In this document: in pieces, positions 27,923 to 37,398 of the stretch | How positions within the stretch are numbered: position 1 is the stretch's first letter | How the letters are laid out: each line of letters starts with the position of its first letter | Source of the DNA: Pasteurellaceae bacterium | GTDB taxonomy: Bacteria; Pseudomonadota; Gammaproteobacteria; Enterobacterales; Pasteurellaceae | Assembly: GCA_030527795.1 (NCBI GenBank) | Contig: JAUNAB010000011.1 | Span: 1-64,000 of the forward strand | Length of the DNA: 64,000 nucleotides | Direction of reading: 5' to 3' | The notes under the pieces: model-generated | Told to the model about the DNA's origin: nothing | Databases searched by the model: none | Seen by the model: only the letters and a program-made list of their open reading frames with translations | Program-made: the position numbers and the translations under genes

Positions 27923-27951
27923 TTTAGAGTAAACAAATGGGGAAAAGTTCA
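27923..27951 (-). promoter_or_regulatory. Sigma-E promoter of rpoE
   Basis: Read leftward: TGAACTT (-35) at 27951-27945, 16-bp spacer, TCTAAA (-10) at 27928-27923. This matches the sigma-E consensus GGAACTT-N16-TCTRA with one -35 change. It would give a leader of about 50 nt before rpoE. Confidence 0.8.
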
Positions 27952-27958
27952 AAATATT

Positions 27959-28213
27959 TTATTTGTCTAAATTTAATTTAGATTGAATGAGTTGGACGAT
28001 GTGTTGTAATTCCTCGTCCTGAGTTGGAACACGATTGAAGAACCAAGAGAAAAGCTGTAAGTCAGAACAAGCCAACAAACGAACAAACGCAGCTTGTTTT
28101 TGCTCATCTAATTGATCAAAATATTGTAAATAAAACGGCATAATCACATTATCAAGCTCTAACATTCCACGCCGACAATCCCATTCTAAACGTAAGCGGT
28201 TATATTGATCCAC
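27959..28213 (-). CDS. sdhE: FAD assembly factor SdhE (CptB/YgfY)
   Basis: An 84-residue SdhE that promotes covalent FAD attachment to succinate dehydrogenase and fumarate reductase flavoproteins. The signature 'RRGMLELD' (14-21) and 'FVRLLACSDLQLFSWFF' are typical; length is normal for the family. It ends 8 bp before the -35 of the rpoE promoter. Its neighbours are on the same strand, but it is separate from the sigma-E operon by that promoter. Confidence 0.93.
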   Translation of the reverse strand: MDQYNRLRLEWDCRRGMLELDNVIMPFYLQYFDQLDEQKQAAFVRLLACSDLQLFSWFFNRVPTQDEELQHIVQLIQSKLNLDK

Positions 28214-28280
28214 ATATTGTCCTTTTTATTCTTGTGTAATAAATAGCAAACCCATTGCTTAATTGTAAATCAATACGAAA

Positions 28281-28316
28281 AAAATTGCTCTAATTAACAA
28301 TAATTAGAGCAATTTT
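28281..28316. terminator. Strong bidirectional terminator between mscL and sdhE
   Basis: A perfect 16-bp inverted repeat, AAAATTGCTCTAATTA (28281-28296) and TAATTAGAGCAATTTT (28301-28316), with a 4-nt loop and U-tracts in both directions. It ends the leftward mscL transcript. Confidence 0.9.
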
Positions 28317-28330
28317 TTCTCAATGATTCA

Positions 28331-28720
28331 TTACTTTTTCGCTAGTAAATCGCGAATTTCGGTAAGCAATTTTTCTTCTGGTTTGACTTCTGCTTCTTTT
28401 GGTTGCTCTTTTTTCAATTTATTCAAGGCTTTAACCATTAAGAAAATAGCCATTGCAATAATAATGAAATCAAACACATTTTGAATAAACATACCGTAGT
28501 TTAATGTAACCGCAGGGGTTTCACCAACAGCAGGCGATAATACAAATTTGAGATCTTTAAAATCTACGCCACCAGTAAGAATACCCAATACAGGCATTAC
28601 TACATCAGAGACAAGTGAACTCACAATTTTACCAAACGCACCACCGATGATCACACCGACAGCCATATCAACTACATTTCCGCGCATTGCAAATTCACGG
28701 AATTCTTTTAAGAAACTCAT
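28331..28720 (-). CDS. mscL: Large-conductance mechanosensitive channel
   Basis: A 129-residue MscL, a pentameric inner-membrane channel that opens under hypo-osmotic shock. It starts [18 protein letters not shown]; the pore helix '[19 protein letters not shown]' and second helix '[17 protein letters not shown]' are visible, then a charged C-terminal helix '[12 protein letters not shown]'. The ATG at 28720 fits the family N-terminus (an upstream ATG adds 11 unrelated residues) and has 'aaggat' before it. Confidence 0.96.
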   Translation of the reverse strand: MSFLKEFREFAMRGNVVDMAVGVIIGGAFGKIVSSLVSDVVMPVLGILTGGVDFKDLKFVLSPAVGETPAVTLNYGMFIQNVFDFIIIAMAIFLMVKALNKLKKEQPKEAEVKPEEKLLTEIRDLLAKK

Positions 28721-28820
28721 AAATATCCTTGGATTGAAATAAAGGAACTGCATTATATTATTTTTTTATTGATTGTATAGCGTTTTATAGATTATTTACA
28801 AATTCTTATACTGAAATCAT

Positions 28821-28852
28821 AAAAAAACGGCAAATTACTTTGCCGTTTTCGT
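28821..28852. terminator. Terminator after the NSS transporter operon
   Basis: ACGGCAAA (28827-28834) and TTTGCCGT (28839-28846), 4-nt loop, with A7 on the left and TTTCGTTTTTT on the right. It can terminate on both strands; the relevant one is the leftward transporter transcript. Confidence 0.85.
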
Positions 28853-28865
28853 TTTTTCATTCAAA

Positions 28866-28967
28866 TTAATAATTGTCTTCTTTTGGTAAACGAATAAATG
28901 AAGCAATCAAACCGCCCCAAATGATTACCAACGCAATAATCATCATCATAATTGCAATACTACTCAT
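28866..28967 (-). CDS. MetS-like small subunit of NSS amino-acid transporter
   Basis: A 33-residue single-pass membrane peptide, read [19 protein letters not shown] and onward to the charged tail 'RLPKEDNY'. It matches the small-subunit family (MetS of the Corynebacterium MetPS methionine/alanine importer), which is needed for activity of certain NSS transporters. It overlaps the transporter stop by 8 bp (ATGAGTAG) and has the ribosome binding site AAAGGAGAG inside the transporter gene, so the two are translationally coupled. It is too short for most gene finders. Confidence 0.85.
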   Translation of the reverse strand: MSSIAIMMMIIALVIIWGGLIASFIRLPKEDNY

Positions 28968-30468
28968 TATGCTCTCCTTTAGTCGGATTAAGATGTTTCC
29001 AAGGTAAACGGGATAACAGATAAGCGACAACAACTAAACCTATCGCCATTCCCCAACCAAATGTGTCTACAAACCAAGCTGGATAGTCGCCATAACCGTT
29101 AGCAATAACTTTTGAAGCTTCTTTATACAACATAAAAGCCAGTACCGCACAAGTCACCACAACACAGGTTTTCCAAATCAAACCTACTTTAAAAGAGCTG
29201 GTTTCATTCAAATGATCGCCTAATAAATTTAAACGTTTCGTGACTAAAATTGCAAAAATTGAGAAAAATCCGACCGCGACAATGCCGAACATATTCACGA
29301 AATTGTCCATCGTATCAAGCATTGGTAAACCTGAAGCTGTACCAAAGAGAATCACGGAAGCAATCATCATCGGAATACCAACAAGGAAGGTTGCTTTCAC
29401 ACGGCGCATTTGTAATTTATCTTGCACCGCAGCAATAATTACTTCAAGTACAGAGATAAATGACGTTAATCCTGCAAATACTAATGAACCAAAGAATAGG
29501 ACGCCTAATAATGCACCCATTGGTGCTTGGTTAATAATTGTCGGAAAAGCAAAGAACGCTAAACCAATACCGCCTTTAGCCACATCGCTCACTTCTTGCC
29601 CCGCAGACGTTGCCATAAAGCCTAATGCGGCAAAAACGCCGATTCCCGCTAACACTTCAAAACTGCTGTTCGCAAAGCCCACGACTAACCCAGGACTCGT
29701 TAAATCTGTTTCTTTTTTCAAGTAAGACGCGTAAGTTACCATAATACCGAAACAAATTGAGAGTGAGAAAAAGATTTGCCCATAAGCAGCGATCCATACA
29801 CTTGGCTCGGTCAATTTTTCCCAGTTTGGTGTAAATAATGCGTCTAAACCTTTCGCTGCACCTGGTAAGAATAATGAGTAAACCACCAACACAACGAACA
29901 TGACAACTAATAACGGCATAAAAATCGTGGATGATTTTGCCACGCCTTTCTGCACGCCAAGGGACATAATCAATAAAGTAATCAACCACACTGCGATTAA
30001 TGGCCAAACTACGGTGCTGACAAAATCAAGGCTGAATCCTGCATCGCCCATTTTAATATGTTCGTGTAGGAAAAAGTTCACGGGATCCGATCCCCAAGCA
30101 CTTGTGAAGGAATAGACGGTATAACTTGCCGCCCATCCTAAAATCACCGCGTAGTACAAACCAATAATCACATTAATTAATACTTGCCACCAGCCAAAAG
30201 TTTCAAATTTTTGGCTTAAACGGCGATACGCCAAGGGTGGCGAACCGTGGAATTTATGCCCAATCGCATAATCTAAAAATAATAAAGGGATACCTGCGGT
30301 TAACAGTGCTACAATATAAGGGATAATAAAAGCACCACCACCGTTTTCAAAGGTGACATAAGGGAAACGCCAAATATTTCCCAACCCAACCGCAGAACCA
30401 ACCGCGGCAAAAATAAAAGCAGTACGACCAGAAAAGGTCTCTCGCTTGCGTGTATTAGCCGTTGCCAT
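28960..30468 (-). CDS. Sodium-dependent NSS-family amino-acid transporter
   Basis: A 502-residue neurotransmitter:sodium symporter homologue. Helix 1 has the sodium and substrate-binding sequence '[20 protein letters not shown]'; about 12 membrane helices follow. Related Haemophilus genes are annotated as putative sodium-dependent transporters (HI0736 type). The coupled 33-residue small subunit downstream suggests methionine or alanine uptake, by analogy with MetPS. The ATG at 30468 is preceded by 'aaggaacgtgct'. Confidence 0.9.
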   Translation of the reverse strand: MATANTRKRETFSGRTAFIFAAVGSAVGLGNIWRFPYVTFENGGGAFIIPYIVALLTAGIPLLFLDYAIGHKFHGSPPLAYRRLSQKFETFGWWQVLINVIIGLYYAVILGWAASYTVYSFTSAWGSDPVNFFLHEHIKMGDAGFSLDFVSTVVWPLIAVWLITLLIMSLGVQKGVAKSSTIFMPLLVVMFVVLVVYSLFLPGAAKGLDALFTPNWEKLTEPSVWIAAYGQIFFSLSICFGIMVTYASYLKKETDLTSPGLVVGFANSSFEVLAGIGVFAALGFMATSAGQEVSDVAKGGIGLAFFAFPTIINQAPMGALLGVLFFGSLVFAGLTSFISVLEVIIAAVQDKLQMRRVKATFLVGIPMMIASVILFGTASGLPMLDTMDNFVNMFGIVAVGFFSIFAILVTKRLNLLGDHLNETSSFKVGLIWKTCVVVTCAVLAFMLYKEASKVIANGYGDYPAWFVDTFGWGMAIGLVVVAYLLSRLPWKHLNPTKGEHNE

Positions 30469-30783
30469 AGCACGTTCCTTATTCAATATAAGTTAAAAAT
30501 CTGTTAAAAAGGAGATAAAATATAACCTAATCCAAACAACTGTCAATACAAAGGCAAGCTTTTCAAACAAATATTTTTGCACTGATTTAACACAAAGAGC
30601 AGTTTTATATACTGACAAATTCAATAAAATCAAACTTTAACACTAACAAAAGCAATATATCAGTATTAAACACTAGCTAATTAATTAAACCCGCGGATAA
30701 AATTCTACACAAATTTAATTAGAAGCTTTTCCCAAAACCACCTAGAATAAGACAAGAAATAAGATAATTATTGGAATAATGTA
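30469..30783. other. AT-rich divergent intergenic region
   Basis: This 315-bp gap separates the leftward NSS transporter from the rightward hydrolase and must contain both promoters. I see no hairpin or operator that I would defend. A decayed motif-like CCCGCGGATAAAATT lies near 30691-30705. Confidence 0.5.
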
Positions 30784-31353
30784 ATGCACCAAACCGCCCC
30801 TAAACTTGTGTACCTCACCCACGGTTACACCGCCAACTCACAATCTCATTGGTTCCCGTGGCTCAAGCAACAACTTCAAGCACGCCAAATTGAATGTCGA
30901 GTTTTTGATATGCCAAATAGTTGCCAACCCAATGTGGATGAATGGCTAACCTATCACCAACAACATATTGATCGCTGTGATGAAGACTGCTTTTTTATCG
31001 GGCATAGCCTTGGTTGTATTGCCACATTGCACTACTTAGCACAAACGCAGCGAAACATTGGCGGGCTATTACTCGTTTCAGGTTTCTGCGAACATTTACC
31101 CCATTTACCTGAACTGGATTCCTTTACCCAGAACCCAATCAACTTTGAGCATATCATCCCACTCACGCCACAACGCACCGTTGTGGCATCCCTTAATGAT
31201 AGCATCGTCCCACCTGACTATTCCGCCCACTTAGCGAAACAACTTAAAGCGAAATATGTTACGGTACAGCAAGGCGGGCATTTCCTTGCACGAGACAGGT
31301 TTAACCGCTTTCCTTTAGTAGAAAATCTCATTCTAGATATGTTATCTATTTAA
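30784..31353 (+). CDS. RBBP9/YdeN-family serine hydrolase
   Basis: A 189-residue alpha/beta hydrolase. The first strand and turn are 'LVYLTHGYTANSQSHWFPWL'; the nucleophile is the Ser of 'FIGHSLGCIATLHYL', the acid is probably the Asp in 'SLNDSIVPP', and the base the His in 'QQGGHFLARDRF'. Members of this family are small esterases of unknown natural substrate. There is no signal peptide. Its 3' end and following hairpin are duplicated downstream. Confidence 0.85.
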   Translation: MHQTAPKLVYLTHGYTANSQSHWFPWLKQQLQARQIECRVFDMPNSCQPNVDEWLTYHQQHIDRCDEDCFFIGHSLGCIATLHYLAQTQRNIGGLLLVSGFCEHLPHLPELDSFTQNPINFEHIIPLTPQRTVVASLNDSIVPPDYSAHLAKQLKAKYVTVQQGGHFLARDRFNRFPLVENLILDMLSI

Positions 31354-31588
31354 GAAAAATGGCGAAAATCACTCAAACCGCGGTCAAAAATTCACGCGTT
31401 TTTTAGACCGCGGTATTGGCAAGATAAACGAAAATAAATTAATGCTAACACCGCAATAGTGCGTTGTTCACAACACCTTACTGATTTCACTAATGGAAAT
31501 CGCATTTTGATATGTTAGCTATTTAATAAAAAGGCGGAAATCACTCAAACCGCGGTCAAAAATTCACGCGTTTTTTAGACCGCGGTTT
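31336..31588. repeat. Tandem duplication of the hydrolase/tatD junction
   Basis: The end of the hydrolase gene plus hairpin (31336-31416) reappears at 31509-31588, offset 172-173 bp, with 'aatcactcaaaccgcggtca' identical. The middle part (about 31425-31470) weakly resembles the 3' end of tatD ('caccgcaa...ttcacaac'), so the whole convergent junction seems to have been doubled. The inner copies have no open frame. Confidence 0.8.
31372..31418. terminator. Motif-pair hairpin, first copy
   Basis: ACCGCGGT at 31377-31384 and 31407-31414, 30 bp apart and inverted, with the inner sequence CAAAAATTCACGCGTTTTTTAG shared with the second copy. It follows the hydrolase stop by about 20 bp. Confidence 0.8.
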
Positions 31589-31591
31589 AAT
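31544..31591. terminator. Motif-pair hairpin, second copy, before tatD stop
   Basis: ACCGCGGT at 31549-31556 and 31579-31586, 30 bp apart. It ends at the tatD stop codon and terminates the leftward transcript. Confidence 0.8.
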
Positions 31592-32386
31592 CTAGTTCAC
31601 CGCAAATAATTCACAACTCGTTTGCCAAATGCATTGCTGGATGATTTGTGCAGGTTCTGAACGCAGTTCACATAAATAACGAAAGCTCTCCGCTACCCGT
31701 TCGGGGCGATTAGGTTGCCCTTGAAAACCAAAAACGGGCATATCAGGGCTATCGGTTTCCAGCACCAAACAATCCAAAGGCAATTTCGCGATGGTATTAC
31801 GCGTTTTATTGGCTCGCTCATAACTAATAATCCCACCAATGCCAATTTTATAACCTAAGTTCACAAAGCGTTTCGCTTGCTCATAACTGCCAGAAAAACC
31901 GTGTACCACGCCCCGTTTCGCCACATCAATGCGTTTTAGAAAGGGAAATAACTGATCGTGAGCACGGCGACTGTGTAGATTAACGGGTAAATTAAACTGT
32001 TTCGCCAGTTGCAGTTGGGCTTCAAGGTATTCACATTGCTTACGCCACAAGCCTTCACTAATCAATTCATCAACGCCACGTTCTAAGCCAATTTCAGCAA
32101 CGGCACAACAATGTGGATCGGCTTGAGCTAAACACTGGGCTAACATCTCAAGATCGGCAGGTTGGTGCTGTTGAATATATAACGGATGCAACCCTAAGCC
32201 GTAACAAAGCTGTGTGGGGAAATCCACACACATTGCTTGAATACGGGGAAAATCACGCGTCATTACGGCAACAATCAAGATCTTTTGCACGTCTGCCCGT
32301 TGTGCATTTACCACTAATTGAGCCAATGATTCCCCTGTCGTATCGTGCAAATAATCAAGATGCGTGTGCGTATCAAAAAAAGGCAT
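31592..32386 (-). CDS. TatD-family metal-dependent hydrolase (YjjV-like)
   Basis: A 264-residue TIM-barrel protein of the TatD DNase family. Metal ligands include the His pair of 'FFDTHTHLD' at the N-terminus, the Glu of 'AVAEIGLE', His residues of 'LPVNLHSRRAHDQ' and 'GVVHGFSGSY', and the Asp in 'VLETDSPDMP'. 'PVFGFQGQPNRPE' is close to E. coli YjjV. Members act as DNases, but the role in the cell is unsettled. The gene lies 6 bp downstream of a cyclophilin gene on the same strand. Confidence 0.9.
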   Translation of the reverse strand: MPFFDTHTHLDYLHDTTGESLAQLVVNAQRADVQKILIVAVMTRDFPRIQAMCVDFPTQLCYGLGLHPLYIQQHQPADLEMLAQCLAQADPHCCAVAEIGLERGVDELISEGLWRKQCEYLEAQLQLAKQFNLPVNLHSRRAHDQLFPFLKRIDVAKRGVVHGFSGSYEQAKRFVNLGYKIGIGGIISYERANKTRNTIAKLPLDCLVLETDSPDMPVFGFQGQPNRPERVAESFRYLCELRSEPAQIIQQCIWQTSCELFAVN

Positions 32387-32392
32387 TACAAA

Positions 32393-32953
32393 CTAACCTT
32401 GGCAAGAAAGAATTTCAATTTTCTCTTTTGGCACATCACGTAATCGCTTTTGTGTGCTAGTCTGCACGGATTTGATTTTATCCACCACATCCATACCCGC
32501 AACTACCTTGCCAAAAACGGCATAGCCCCAACCTTGTGCCGTTTTAGCACGATGATCAAGAAAAGCATTATCCGCTACGTTGATAAAAAACTGCGATGTT
32601 GCCGAATTGGGATCACTAGTGCGTGCCATTGCGATGGTACCGCGTACATTGTGCAAGCCGTTATCCGCTTCATTCGCTATTGGTGCTTGTGTTGGTTTAG
32701 TTTGCAAATCCGCATCCATTCCCCCACCTTGAATCATAAAACCGTCAATAACCCGATGAAAAATCGTGTGATCATAAAAACCGCTACGGCAATATTGTAA
32801 AAAATTCGCTACACTCTTCGGTGCGTTATCGTTATCCAATGCGAACTGGATCTCACCCAAATTGGTATTTAATGTGACATTTGTAACCTGTGCATAACTA
32901 CTTACACTCACAGCTGCTAAGCTCAAACCAATCAATAATAAACGCTTTTTCAT
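32393..32953 (-). CDS. ppiA: Periplasmic peptidyl-prolyl cis-trans isomerase (cyclophilin)
   Basis: A 186-residue cyclophilin with a signal peptide at residues 1-21 ('[18 protein letters not shown]'). The active core '[19 protein letters not shown]' and '[20 protein letters not shown]' is intact, with the catalytic Arg and Gln/Phe positions present. It would speed prolyl isomerisation in the periplasm. It is the exported partner of the next gene upstream, which is very similar but lacks the signal peptide. Confidence 0.93.
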   Translation of the reverse strand: MKKRLLLIGLSLAAVSVSSYAQVTNVTLNTNLGEIQFALDNDNAPKSVANFLQYCRSGFYDHTIFHRVIDGFMIQGGGMDADLQTKPTQAPIANEADNGLHNVRGTIAMARTSDPNSATSQFFINVADNAFLDHRAKTAQGWGYAVFGKVVAGMDVVDKIKSVQTSTQKRLRDVPKEKIEILSCQG

Positions 32954-33019
32954 TTCAACCCTATTTCACTACTACGATATGAAAAAGGTGCGAATCTCGC
33001 ACCCAATTTTCTATTCAAA

Positions 33020-33532
33020 TTATTCATCAATACTCACAGATTGGATAACTACATCATCCACTGGCACATCTTGATAAAAGCCTTTGTTGCCCGTTTTAAC
33101 GCTTTTGATTTTATCGACCACGTCCATACCTTCAACCACTTCACCAAAAACCGCATAACCCCAATCTTGCACCACTTTACGTCCAAATAACTCTTTCGCT
33201 TTGTGATCTAAAAACGTATTATCCGCCACATTAATAAAAAACTGTGAACTAGCAGAATGCGGATCGCTAGTCCGTGCCATTGCCAACGTACCGCGTTTAT
33301 TACTTAAACCATTGTTTGCTTCATTCTCTATTGGCGCACGGGTTGGCTTTTCTTTTAGTCCGCTTTCCATACCGCCACCTTGAATCATAAACCCATCAAT
33401 AACGCGGTGAAAAATGGTGTTATTGTAAAAGCCATCTCGGCAATATTGTAAAAAGTTCGCTGCCGTGATCGGTGCTTTGTCAAAATTAAGTGCAATTTTA
33501 ATATCGCCAAGATTGGTATGTAATGTAATCAT
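33020..33532 (-). CDS. ppiB: Cytoplasmic peptidyl-prolyl cis-trans isomerase B
   Basis: A 170-residue cyclophilin without signal peptide. It begins [19 protein letters not shown]; catalytic '[20 protein letters not shown]' and '[20 protein letters not shown]' are conserved. The start at 33532 is preceded by 'cgaggataacaaa'; a reading 11 codons longer is not family-like. It sits 66 bp upstream of ppiA on the same strand, and the two are close paralogues. The divergent cysS gene begins 108 bp away. Confidence 0.94.
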   Translation of the reverse strand: MITLHTNLGDIKIALNFDKAPITAANFLQYCRDGFYNNTIFHRVIDGFMIQGGGMESGLKEKPTRAPIENEANNGLSNKRGTLAMARTSDPHSASSQFFINVADNTFLDHKAKELFGRKVVQDWGYAVFGEVVEGMDVVDKIKSVKTGNKGFYQDVPVDDVVIQSVSIDE

Positions 33533-33640
33533 TTTGTTATCCTCGCTAAAATTCAAGGCGTCCATTATTCCATAAAATGCCTAAAAGTGCTATCTTGTAC
33601 ATTATTTTCTATCCTTAACTCGTTAATACAGAGAGTGACT

Positions 33641-35020
33641 ATGTTAAAAATTTTTAATACTTTAACCCGCGAGAAAGAATTATTTAAACCAATCCACGCC
33701 AATAAAATCGGTATGTATGTCTGTGGGGTAACCGTATATGATTTATGCCATATCGGACATGGTCGAACCTTTGTGTGTTTTGATGTCATTGCACGTTATT
33801 TACGCTATTTAGGCTACAATTTAACCTATGTCCGCAATATTACCGATGTGGACGATAAAATCATTAAACGTGCCCTTGAAAATAATGAGAGTTGCGAACA
33901 ATTAGTGGATCGTATGGTTGTGGAAATGTACAAAGACTTTGATGCACTCAATGTCTTACGCCCCGATTTTGAACCGCGGGCAACGCACCATATTCCTGAA
34001 ATCATCGCCTTAGTGGAAAAATTAATTCAACGTGGTCACGCTTACGTTGCAGAAAATGGCGATGTGATGTTTGATGTGGCATCCTTTCAACAATACGGCA
34101 AATTATCCCGTCAAGATTTAAGCCAATTACAAGCAGGCGCACGCGTAGAAATTTCTGAAATCAAGAAAAATCCGATGGATTTTGTGCTGTGGAAAATGTC
34201 AAAAGCGAATGAGCCCAGTTGGCAATCCCCTTGGGGAGCAGGTCGCCCAGGTTGGCATATTGAATGTTCGGCAATGAACTGCAAACAGCTTGGCGAACAT
34301 TTTGATATTCACGGCGGCGGATCGGATTTAATGTTTCCGCATCACGAAAATGAAATTGCACAATCTTGCTGTGCGCACGATGGAGAATACGTCAATTATT
34401 GGATCCATTCGGGAATGATTATGGTGGATAAAGAAAAAATGTCCAAATCCCTTGGCAATTTCTTTACCATTCGTGATGTCTTACAACATTATGATGCAGA
34501 AAGTGTACGCTATTTCCTGCTCTCCGCCCATTATCGTAGCCAATTAAATTATAGCGAAGAAAATCTCAATCTTGCTCAGGGTGCATTAGAACGCTTATAT
34601 ACCGCACTACGTGGAACCGATCCGCACGCCAACGCACAAGGTGGCGGGCAATTTGTTGCTGCGTTCAAAGAAGCAATGGATGACGATTTCAATACACCAA
34701 ATGCACTTTCCGTCTTATTTGAAATGGCACGCGAAATTAACAAACTGAAAAATGAAGATCTTGCACAAGCCAATGGATTAGCTGCACAAATGCGATCTCT
34801 CGCCCGCATACTTGGCTTGCTTGAACAAGATCCTGAGCATTTTCTGCAATCAGGTTCAAACGATCAAGACGTAGCAAAAATTGAGCGATTGATTAAACAG
34901 CGTAATGATGCCCGTGCTAATAAAGATTGGGCGGCGGCTGATGCGGCACGCAATGCGCTGACTGAACTCGGCATCGTGCTTGAAGACGGGGCAAATGGCA
35001 CCACTTGGCGTAGAGCATAA
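33641..35020 (+). CDS. cysS: Cysteinyl-tRNA synthetase
   Basis: A 459-residue class I synthetase that charges tRNA-Cys. The N-terminal zinc Cys lies in '[19 protein letters not shown]', which also contains the HIGH motif; '[10 protein letters not shown]' and 'HHENEIAQS' supply the other zinc ligands, and '[10 protein letters not shown]' is the KMSKS loop. The start ATG 33641 gives [13 protein letters not shown] as in other CysS. Length agrees with E. coli (461). It is convergent with the AGCS carrier across a motif hairpin. Confidence 0.97.
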   Translation: MLKIFNTLTREKELFKPIHANKIGMYVCGVTVYDLCHIGHGRTFVCFDVIARYLRYLGYNLTYVRNITDVDDKIIKRALENNESCEQLVDRMVVEMYKDFDALNVLRPDFEPRATHHIPEIIALVEKLIQRGHAYVAENGDVMFDVASFQQYGKLSRQDLSQLQAGARVEISEIKKNPMDFVLWKMSKANEPSWQSPWGAGRPGWHIECSAMNCKQLGEHFDIHGGGSDLMFPHHENEIAQSCCAHDGEYVNYWIHSGMIMVDKEKMSKSLGNFFTIRDVLQHYDAESVRYFLLSAHYRSQLNYSEENLNLAQGALERLYTALRGTDPHANAQGGGQFVAAFKEAMDDDFNTPNALSVLFEMAREINKLKNEDLAQANGLAAQMRSLARILGLLEQDPEHFLQSGSNDQDVAKIERLIKQRNDARANKDWAAADAARNALTELGIVLEDGANGTTWRRA

Positions 35021-35021
35021 A

Positions 35022-35070
35022 ACAAAACCGCGGTCAAAAATCCAAGCATTTTTTTGACCGCGGTTTTTGT
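35022..35070. terminator. Motif-pair hairpin between cysS and the AGCS carrier
   Basis: ACCGCGGT at 35027-35034 and 35057-35064, 30 bp apart, inverted, with U-tracts on both strands. It serves both convergent genes. Unlike three similar junctions, this one is not duplicated. Confidence 0.82.
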
Positions 35071-35083
35071 TCTTTTCCGCATT

Positions 35084-36466
35084 TTATTTTGCTAAAACGC
35101 TTTTATCGTCATCATCGTCATCGTAGTGGCGTTGCTTTACACGGCGAAAATAATCTTTGGTTTCATCAATAATCACCTTACGCAACATTAAAATTGCAAA
35201 TAAATTTGGAAAAGCCATTAAACCGTTAACAATATCCGCCAATGTCCAAATCAAATCTAATTTCAAAAATGCCCCACAGGCGACAAACAAAATAAACAAG
35301 ACACGGTAAATTTTGATTGCTTTAATCCCAACTAAATAGACCAAACAACGCTCGCCATAATAGCACCAACCGAGAATCGTGGTGAACGCAAAAAACAGCA
35401 AACCGATGGTGACTAGCACAGCACCCAAATTGGAACCTAGACCTTGTGCAAATGCATAATTCGTCACGCTCGCCCCTTCAATTGGTGCTTGCCACGCCCC
35501 TGTAATCACAAGCACTAGCCCAGTCATTGAGCAGACGATAATGGTGTCTAAGAAGGTGCCTGTCATTGAAATTAAACCCTGACGAACAGGTTCTTTCGTT
35601 TGGGCTGCCGCAGCGGCAATCGGTGCACTACCTAAGCCTGATTCATTGGAGAAAATACCGCGTGCAACCCCTGCTTGAATGGCTTTCATCACGGTAAAGC
35701 CAACGGCTCCGCCAAGTGCCGCCTGAGGTGCAAAAGCACTTTGCACAATCAACGTTAAGGCACTCGGCACTTTATCCGCATTAATAATCAAAATAATGAC
35801 TGAAACTAGCACATACAAAATCGCCATAAACGGCACGATATATGTGGAAACGCTCGCAATACGTTTAACGCCACCAAGAATAATCATTGCGGTTAAGACC
35901 GTGACAATGAATGCCGTGATTATCACTGGCACATTGAAAGTATCTTGCATTGCGTGGGTAATGGCATTCACTTGTGGAAAAGTACCAATACCGAAAAACG
36001 CCACAAGCACTCCAAAGATCGCAAACAATTTGGCTAACCATTTAATCCCCAATCCCCGTTCAATATAGTACATTGGGCCGCCTGCCATAAACCCGTTTTT
36101 ATCGCGTACGCGGTATTTGACCGCCAACAAACATTCTGCATATTTCGTTGCCATACCCAGTAATGCCACTAACCACATCCAAAACATCGCACCAGGTCCG
36201 CCCGCTTGAATAGCGGTTGCAACACCAACTATATTGCCCGTACCAATAGTCGCTGACAAAGCGGTACATAATGCTGCAAAGGCAGACACGTCGCCAACTT
36301 GATGATTGCCAGGCTCTTTTTTGAACATATAAACAAACGCACGGGGCAAATAGCGGATTTGCAAAAAGCCAAGACGCAGTGTGAGATAAAGCCCCGTGCC
36401 TGAAATCAGGATCAGCATTGGCGCCCCCCACACAAGTGAATTAATTGAAGATAAAATTGATTCCAT
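35084..36466 (-). CDS. Sodium/alanine-glycine symporter (AGCS family)
   Basis: A 460-residue AGCS carrier with about 10-11 membrane helices, importing alanine or glycine with sodium. Family marks are 'GTGNIVGVATAIQAGGPGAM', 'FMAGGPMYYIERGLG' and 'SNESGLGSAPIAAAAAQT'. The C-terminus carries a very acidic run 'YDDDDDDKS'. A tandem glycine riboswitch precedes the gene, so glycine is the likely substrate or signal, as known for this transporter family in Haemophilus and Vibrio. Confidence 0.92.
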   Translation of the reverse strand: MESILSSINSLVWGAPMLILISGTGLYLTLRLGFLQIRYLPRAFVYMFKKEPGNHQVGDVSAFAALCTALSATIGTGNIVGVATAIQAGGPGAMFWMWLVALLGMATKYAECLLAVKYRVRDKNGFMAGGPMYYIERGLGIKWLAKLFAIFGVLVAFFGIGTFPQVNAITHAMQDTFNVPVIITAFIVTVLTAMIILGGVKRIASVSTYIVPFMAILYVLVSVIILIINADKVPSALTLIVQSAFAPQAALGGAVGFTVMKAIQAGVARGIFSNESGLGSAPIAAAAAQTKEPVRQGLISMTGTFLDTIIVCSMTGLVLVITGAWQAPIEGASVTNYAFAQGLGSNLGAVLVTIGLLFFAFTTILGWCYYGERCLVYLVGIKAIKIYRVLFILFVACGAFLKLDLIWTLADIVNGLMAFPNLFAILMLRKVIIDETKDYFRRVKQRHYDDDDDDKSVLAK

Positions 36467-36544
36467 TGTAAATTCCTACAAGCTGAAAATACAAAGGCGA
36501 TAAAGCCGAGCAATAGAAATGCACGCCAAGCGTGAAATTGCTCA

Positions 36545-36756
36545 GTTTTTGCCCCTGTCCTTTTGCCTGAGCGTTTCGGGTATGTCCCTTTCGCCTTCGG
36601 CGTCCATTTTTACGCAATAAAGTTATCACGCAAATGATTGGATCTCTCCAAGGGTTCGTCCAGTAACAGTCCTCGCTAATTTGCCCAATGGCGTTTCGCA
36701 CCTGAAAGATTTTACCTCGTCGGTGTAGGGTCGATTCCCTACTCTCCAGCTACCTT
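36545..36756 (-). promoter_or_regulatory. Tandem glycine riboswitch before the AGCS carrier
   Basis: Read leftward, two glycine aptamers follow each other. The first begins GGAGAGTAGGG and includes ACCGACGAGGTAAAATC and TTTCAGGTGC. The second begins TTGGAGAGATCC and includes CCGAAGGCGAAAGGGACA and CTCAGGCAAAAGGACAGGGG. The downstream region 36495-36543 has a stem (GAGCAATagaaatgcACGCC type) that may form the expression platform. No other gene lies in 36467-36834. Confidence 0.9.
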
Positions 36757-36834
36757 CATCCGAACGTGATTTTATAAATAAAATCGCATTAAATTTTAGC
36801 AGATAATCACGAAAGCGCAATTATCCATTTAATA

Positions 36835-37107
36835 TTACTTGTGTTGCTCTCGTTCCCACTTTAACGCAATGTAGCTACAAGTCGGAATAAGTTTAAGTTG
36901 ATTATCCAAAACGAATTGACGTAACACTTGATACAACTTATCCGCAACGCCCTGTCCACGCAGAGTTGGCGAAACATAAGTATGATTAGCATTAATGGTT
37001 TTATCATCAACAAAATAATAGGTTAGCTCTGCTACACGATGATTATGCTTATCACATAAAAAGAATTGCCCCTGACCATCTTGCTGTTGATGCAAAATGT
37101 TATTCAT
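36835..37107 (-). CDS. GNAT-fold N-acetyltransferase (small, YidJ/Gtn10-like)
   Basis: A 90-residue minimal GNAT domain. The acetyl-CoA loop is seen in 'VSPTLRGQGVADKLYQVLRQ' and a conserved Cys in 'LIPTCSYIALKWERE'. Proteins of this class are short and lack an assigned substrate. The start ATG overlaps the yacG stop (TAATG), so both are translationally coupled. Function beyond acetyl transfer is not known. Confidence 0.82.
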   Translation of the reverse strand: MNNILHQQQDGQGQFFLCDKHNHRVAELTYYFVDDKTINANHTYVSPTLRGQGVADKLYQVLRQFVLDNQLKLIPTCSYIALKWEREQHK

Positions 37108-37307
37108 TATTCTTCCCATTCACTTTTTAATTCATCATCTATCATAAGCACTGCACTTTCACCAGGGATAGCTTTTTCTTCCATTACCCATTCGCCTAAA
37201 TCAATCATTTGACAACGTTTACTGCAAAATGGACGGAAAGGGCTTTGTTCGGACCAAACCACTGCGGTTTGGCAATGTGGGCAAGGCACCGTTATTATTT
37301 CACTCAT
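37107..37307 (-). CDS. yacG: DNA gyrase inhibitor / zinc protein YacG
   Basis: A 66-residue zinc-finger protein. The four Cys ligands are in '[11 protein letters not shown]' and '[15 protein letters not shown]'. E. coli YacG binds GyrB and inhibits supercoiling. Length is normal for the family. The acidic C-terminus ends '[10 protein letters not shown]'. The gene is followed by the coupled acetyltransferase. Confidence 0.92.
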   Translation of the reverse strand: MSEIITVPCPHCQTAVVWSEQSPFRPFCSKRCQMIDLGEWVMEEKAIPGESAVLMIDDELKSEWEE

Positions 37308-37383
37308 TTTCTCACTCTCATTTCATTCAAATGTACGCATTTTATTACAAGAGCAGCCAACTTCCCATAAAAAACGCAAGGAT

Positions 37384-37398
37384 TTTTGACCGCGGTTT
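37384..37398. repeat. Single motif copy at the exporter stop codon
   Basis: ACCGCGGT at 37389-37396, unpaired, directly after the stop of the leftward cation exporter, with the A-rich flank pointing left. It might once have been paired. Confidence 0.7.

Noticed and set aside
29240..29725. 161-codon open frame on the plus strand inside the NSS transporter
   Set aside because: It lies opposite a clearly real membrane-protein gene, has low-complexity Lys/Ile/Thr/Asn-rich content typical of an antisense shadow, and has no ribosome binding site.
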